DNA of 16,443 nucleotides, taken from NCBI GenBank assembly GCA_910585255.1, contig CAJUEI010000069.1, forward strand, positions 1 to 16,443, read 5' to 3'. A program made the position numbers and the translations under genes. The notes under the pieces were generated by a model, which worked only from the letters and a program-made list of their open reading frames with translations, had not been told where the DNA came from and ran no database searches. The stretch comes from an uncultured Lachnospiraceae bacterium (GTDB lineage: Bacteria > Bacillota > Clostridia > Lachnospirales > Lachnospiraceae). Positions 14,183 through 16,443 of this stretch are shown piece after piece (positions within the stretch are counted from its first letter, which is position 1; each line of letters opens with the position of its first letter).

Positions 14183-16252
14183 ATGAATAAGACGAATCAG
14201 GCAGGAAAAAAGAAAAATAATTGGATATGGGAAGTTCGAGACAGGCTGATAGCCGGCAGGTGGGGGAGACGATTATTACTGCAGATATTGGGGATTTGTT
14301 CGGTATTTTGTACAACAAATGGGATCAATCCTGTAGTAGCTGCTTTTTTTGCAGCAATGTTTTTGGAACAGCAGGATCGCTGGTTTCTGATGGGGAGTAT
14401 CAGTGTGACAATGTTAGTGGTTATGCCTTTTTTAGCGGCAGCAAAATACATAACAATACTGTTTATTATTAGTGTGATTGTTCGGATTTTTGAAAATCGG
14501 CAGATAAAAAGGATAGATATGCTTTTCGGGGCAAGTATTGCCGGAATAGCTGTCTTTGTGGTACAGGCAAGCGGTGCACTGATTGGGGGCAATGCACAGG
14601 AGCTGCTGCTTATGGGAGCATTAGAAGGAGGTCTGGTTATTGCGTTGACCGGAATTTTTCAAATTGGGATACATGGAGTTTTAATACGGCAGGAGGGACA
14701 TCCTTATCAGAATGACGAAATGACAGCGATAGGAATTTTATTTGCGGTTTGTCTCTATGCATTTCGCAGTACTGGTGAATTTACAGAATGGGTAGGACCA
14801 TTTGCAATGTATCTGATGATTCTTTGGATGGCCTATCGATATGGAATTGGATTTGGAGCAGCACTAGGCTGTGCCTGCGGCATAATCTCTACGATTTGGA
14901 CCGGGGAAATTCGGATGCTTGGGATATTTTGTGTATTAGGTGTAATAGCAGGTGTTTTTCGGTCTCTTGGAAAACTTTGGAGTGCTATAGGATTTGTTAC
15001 ATGCAGTTATCTTTTAGGTACACTATATGCTCCCTTTTTATTTAATGGACAGACAGAAGCCTGTATTTTAGCAGGAACAGCAGTATTTCTTTTAATCCCT
15101 GGGCGGTTCTGTATGCCATATGAACAAATTAAAATAAGTTCAAAGCGAAGAGAAGAAGAGGAGAAAAAACGGCACTATATTGAAGAAATAGCTGGAAGTC
15201 TAAAACATCTTGCAGAAAGTGTTGGAAGGCTGCGGGGAGAGAGTGAATTTTCCTATGCAGCAGCAGTACAGTTAAATGAAACAGCCAATCTGCTGGAATC
15301 CATGTGCGGCTATCTAAGTGAGGAACAGCAGGAAGAAAGAGACATATTGGAACAAATTCGGCAGGAGTATAAACGGCACAGGATGGAAATAAAAGAGGGA
15401 AGTATTGTGACACTTTCAAATGGAAGAAAGCGGATTAAAATGCTGGTACGGACAGAGGACAAACGTATTCTTACTGCAAAGGAAGCGGCACAGATAGCAG
15501 GAAGAGTAGCTAAGAAACGTCTCTGTCCTTCCAATGACGGCAGAACCATTATTAACGGGGATTTTGCCTGGATTGTTCTTTTGGAGGATACAAACTTTAT
15601 GATACTGCAGGGCACGGCTTCTTCCAGCAAAGAGGGGGAAACCGTGTCTGGAGATAATTTTAGCTGTGTCGATTTGGCTGAGGGACGTTATCTAATGGGA
15701 ATTGTAGACGGAATGGGTTCTGGAGAAACGGCAAATGAGGAAAGTGAGGAAATAATAGAATTACTAGAGGAGTTAATTCGTACCGGGTTTGATGAGGCGG
15801 CGGCTCTTAGTATGGTCAATGCCGTATTGTCCGGCGGGGAGGAAGCGGCGAAATCGACAGCAGTGGATTTGGCACTGGCGGATCTATATACAGGTACATG
15901 CAGTTTTTTAAAGTCCGGTGCAGCGGCTACTTTTATACGGAGAAATCGTTGGGTAGAGGTATTAAAATCAACCAGTCTGCCGATTGGAATTTTACCGGAG
16001 CCAGACTGCGAATGTGCGGCAAAAAAATTATATGATGGAGATTATATTGTGATGCTTTCGGACGGGGTATTGGAAGCAATTGATGGGGAAGAGAAGGAAG
16101 AGGAACTGGGGAGGATACTTATGGATATGACACTGCAAAACCCTAAGGAAATGGCAGAATATATTTTGGATTATGCAGTAATGAGGGCTGGAGGAGTAGC
16201 CCGGGATGATATGACGGTTTTGGTTACTGGAATTTGGAAAAAGGCAGCTTAG
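14183..16252 (+). CDS. spoIIE: Stage II sporulation protein E (SpoIIE phosphatase)
   Basis: This 689-aa PP2C-type phosphatase dephosphorylates SpoIIAA to release sigma-F in the forespore and also binds FtsZ at the polar septum. Residues about 28-300 form the multi-pass membrane domain with about nine or ten hydrophobic segments. Residues about 310-490 are a charged helical regulatory region. The C-terminal phosphatase has Asp509 (VDGMGSG), Asp627 (LSDGV) and Asp675/676 (RDDMTVLV); the last spacing equals that of B. subtilis D746/D795. It is shorter than the 827-aa B. subtilis protein, mostly in the middle region. AAGGAGGGG directly precedes ATG 14183, so I prefer it to the in-frame GTG at 14156, which would lie upstream of that site. 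Confidence 0.95.
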   Translation: MNKTNQAGKKKNNWIWEVRDRLIAGRWGRRLLLQILGICSVFCTTNGINPVVAAFFAAMFLEQQDRWFLMGSISVTMLVVMPFLAAAKYITILFIISVIVRIFENRQIKRIDMLFGASIAGIAVFVVQASGALIGGNAQELLLMGALEGGLVIALTGIFQIGIHGVLIRQEGHPYQNDEMTAIGILFAVCLYAFRSTGEFTEWVGPFAMYLMILWMAYRYGIGFGAALGCACGIISTIWTGEIRMLGIFCVLGVIAGVFRSLGKLWSAIGFVTCSYLLGTLYAPFLFNGQTEACILAGTAVFLLIPGRFCMPYEQIKISSKRREEEEKKRHYIEEIAGSLKHLAESVGRLRGESEFSYAAAVQLNETANLLESMCGYLSEEQQEERDILEQIRQEYKRHRMEIKEGSIVTLSNGRKRIKMLVRTEDKRILTAKEAAQIAGRVAKKRLCPSNDGRTIINGDFAWIVLLEDTNFMILQGTASSSKEGETVSGDNFSCVDLAEGRYLMGIVDGMGSGETANEESEEIIELLEELIRTGFDEAAALSMVNAVLSGGEEAAKSTAVDLALADLYTGTCSFLKSGAAATFIRRNRWVEVLKSTSLPIGILPEPDCECAAKKLYDGDYIVMLSDGVLEAIDGEEKEEELGRILMDMTLQNPKEMAEYILDYAVMRAGGVARDDMTVLVTGIWKKAA

Positions 16253-16268
16253 AAATATTGGAAATGGG

Positions 16269-16297
16269 TTGATTTTTAGGGGGATATTCGATATGAT
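16269..16297 (+). promoter_or_regulatory. Candidate promoter downstream of spoIIE
   Basis: TTGATT (16269-16274), a 17-bp spacer and TATGAT (16292-16297). It points to the right, so the gene it would serve lies outside the window. Confidence 0.4.
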
Positions 16298-16359
16298 AAG
16301 AAATAAGATGTTTTTAAAGGGTGGGATATTTGGGGTTTTTTTGAGAATAAGGGGATGGG

Positions 16360-16443
16360 GGAGCCGGACGCCGGTATGATAGGCAGATTCTCTGCTGGGG
16401 CCGTTTGCACTAAGGCTTCCTCGCAGCGGACACATAAGGCACG
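16360..16443. repeat. GC-rich structured intergenic block, cut by window end
   Basis: The base composition changes sharply. Small hairpins are visible: CCGG-ACG-CCGG (about 16363-16373) and GCAGA-TTC-TCTGC (about 16383-16395). The order CTAAG, GCTTC, CTC, CAGCG resembles the right arm of the 235-bp element at 8275-8509, which also has CCGGACG. No reading frame is convincing. It may be part of a dispersed structured repeat. Confidence 0.35.

Noticed and set aside
16294..16380. 28-codon frame after spoIIE with a GGGGG upstream
   Set aside because: It overlaps the -10 box of the candidate promoter and shows no protein-like pattern beyond G/T-rich bias.
16028..16435. Minus-strand open frame of 135 codons across the spoIIE end
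   Set aside because: It overlaps the conserved SpoIIE phosphatase end, has no ribosome site and no recognisable domain.

Overview
The window looks like chromosome of a low-to-moderate-GC, endospore-forming Clostridia, most likely Lachnospiraceae. I infer this from the sporulation gene order spoVT - hup - rqcP - yabP - yabQ - divIC - spoIIE, the strong AGGAGG-type ribosome sites, the A/G-rich coding strand, and the two IS605/IS607-type elements common in this family. All intact genes lie on the + strand.

Layout. (1) 1-1612 is an IS200/IS605-type element whose left end is cut by the window edge. It has a truncated, divergent tnpA remnant, an intact TnpB nuclease gene, and a 3' end that can fold as an omega/right-end RNA. 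(2) 1692-8259 holds housekeeping genes: pyrG (CTP synthase) with its own terminator, then ftsH and uvrC as a probable two-gene operon behind a good sigma-A promoter, then a short-chain dehydrogenase with its own promoter. (3) 8260-10870 is an accessory island. It contains a 235-bp structured inverted-repeat element, a T-rich low-complexity tract, and an IS607-type element with a tnpA broken by three nonsense codons, an intact tnpB and a probable omega RNA. (4) 10871-16252 is the sporulation and cell-division block: spoVT, hup, rqcP, a 326-bp gap with a possible gene remnant, yabP, yabQ, divIC and spoIIE. (5) After spoIIE there is a candidate promoter and a GC-rich structured block cut by the window end.

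How it fits together. SpoVT is the forespore AbrB-type regulator. YabP and YabQ are spore-coat/cortex proteins. DivIC is a divisome protein. SpoIIE is the phosphatase that activates sigma-F and acts at the polar septum. HU and RqcP are nucleoid and ribosome-rescue factors that commonly sit beside these genes. The same arrangement (spoVT ... yabO-yabP-yabQ-divIC ... spoIIE) is known from Bacillus subtilis.

The most interesting points are: two unrelated TnpB nucleases keep every catalytic residue while both partner transposases are visibly dead; a 235-bp hairpin-forming element follows the dehydrogenase gene and may have a relative at the window end; the spoIIE promoter region has the long spacing typical of Spo0A-activated promoters; and an open but start-less reading frame sits between rqcP and yabP. 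I found no CRISPR array, rRNA or tRNA.
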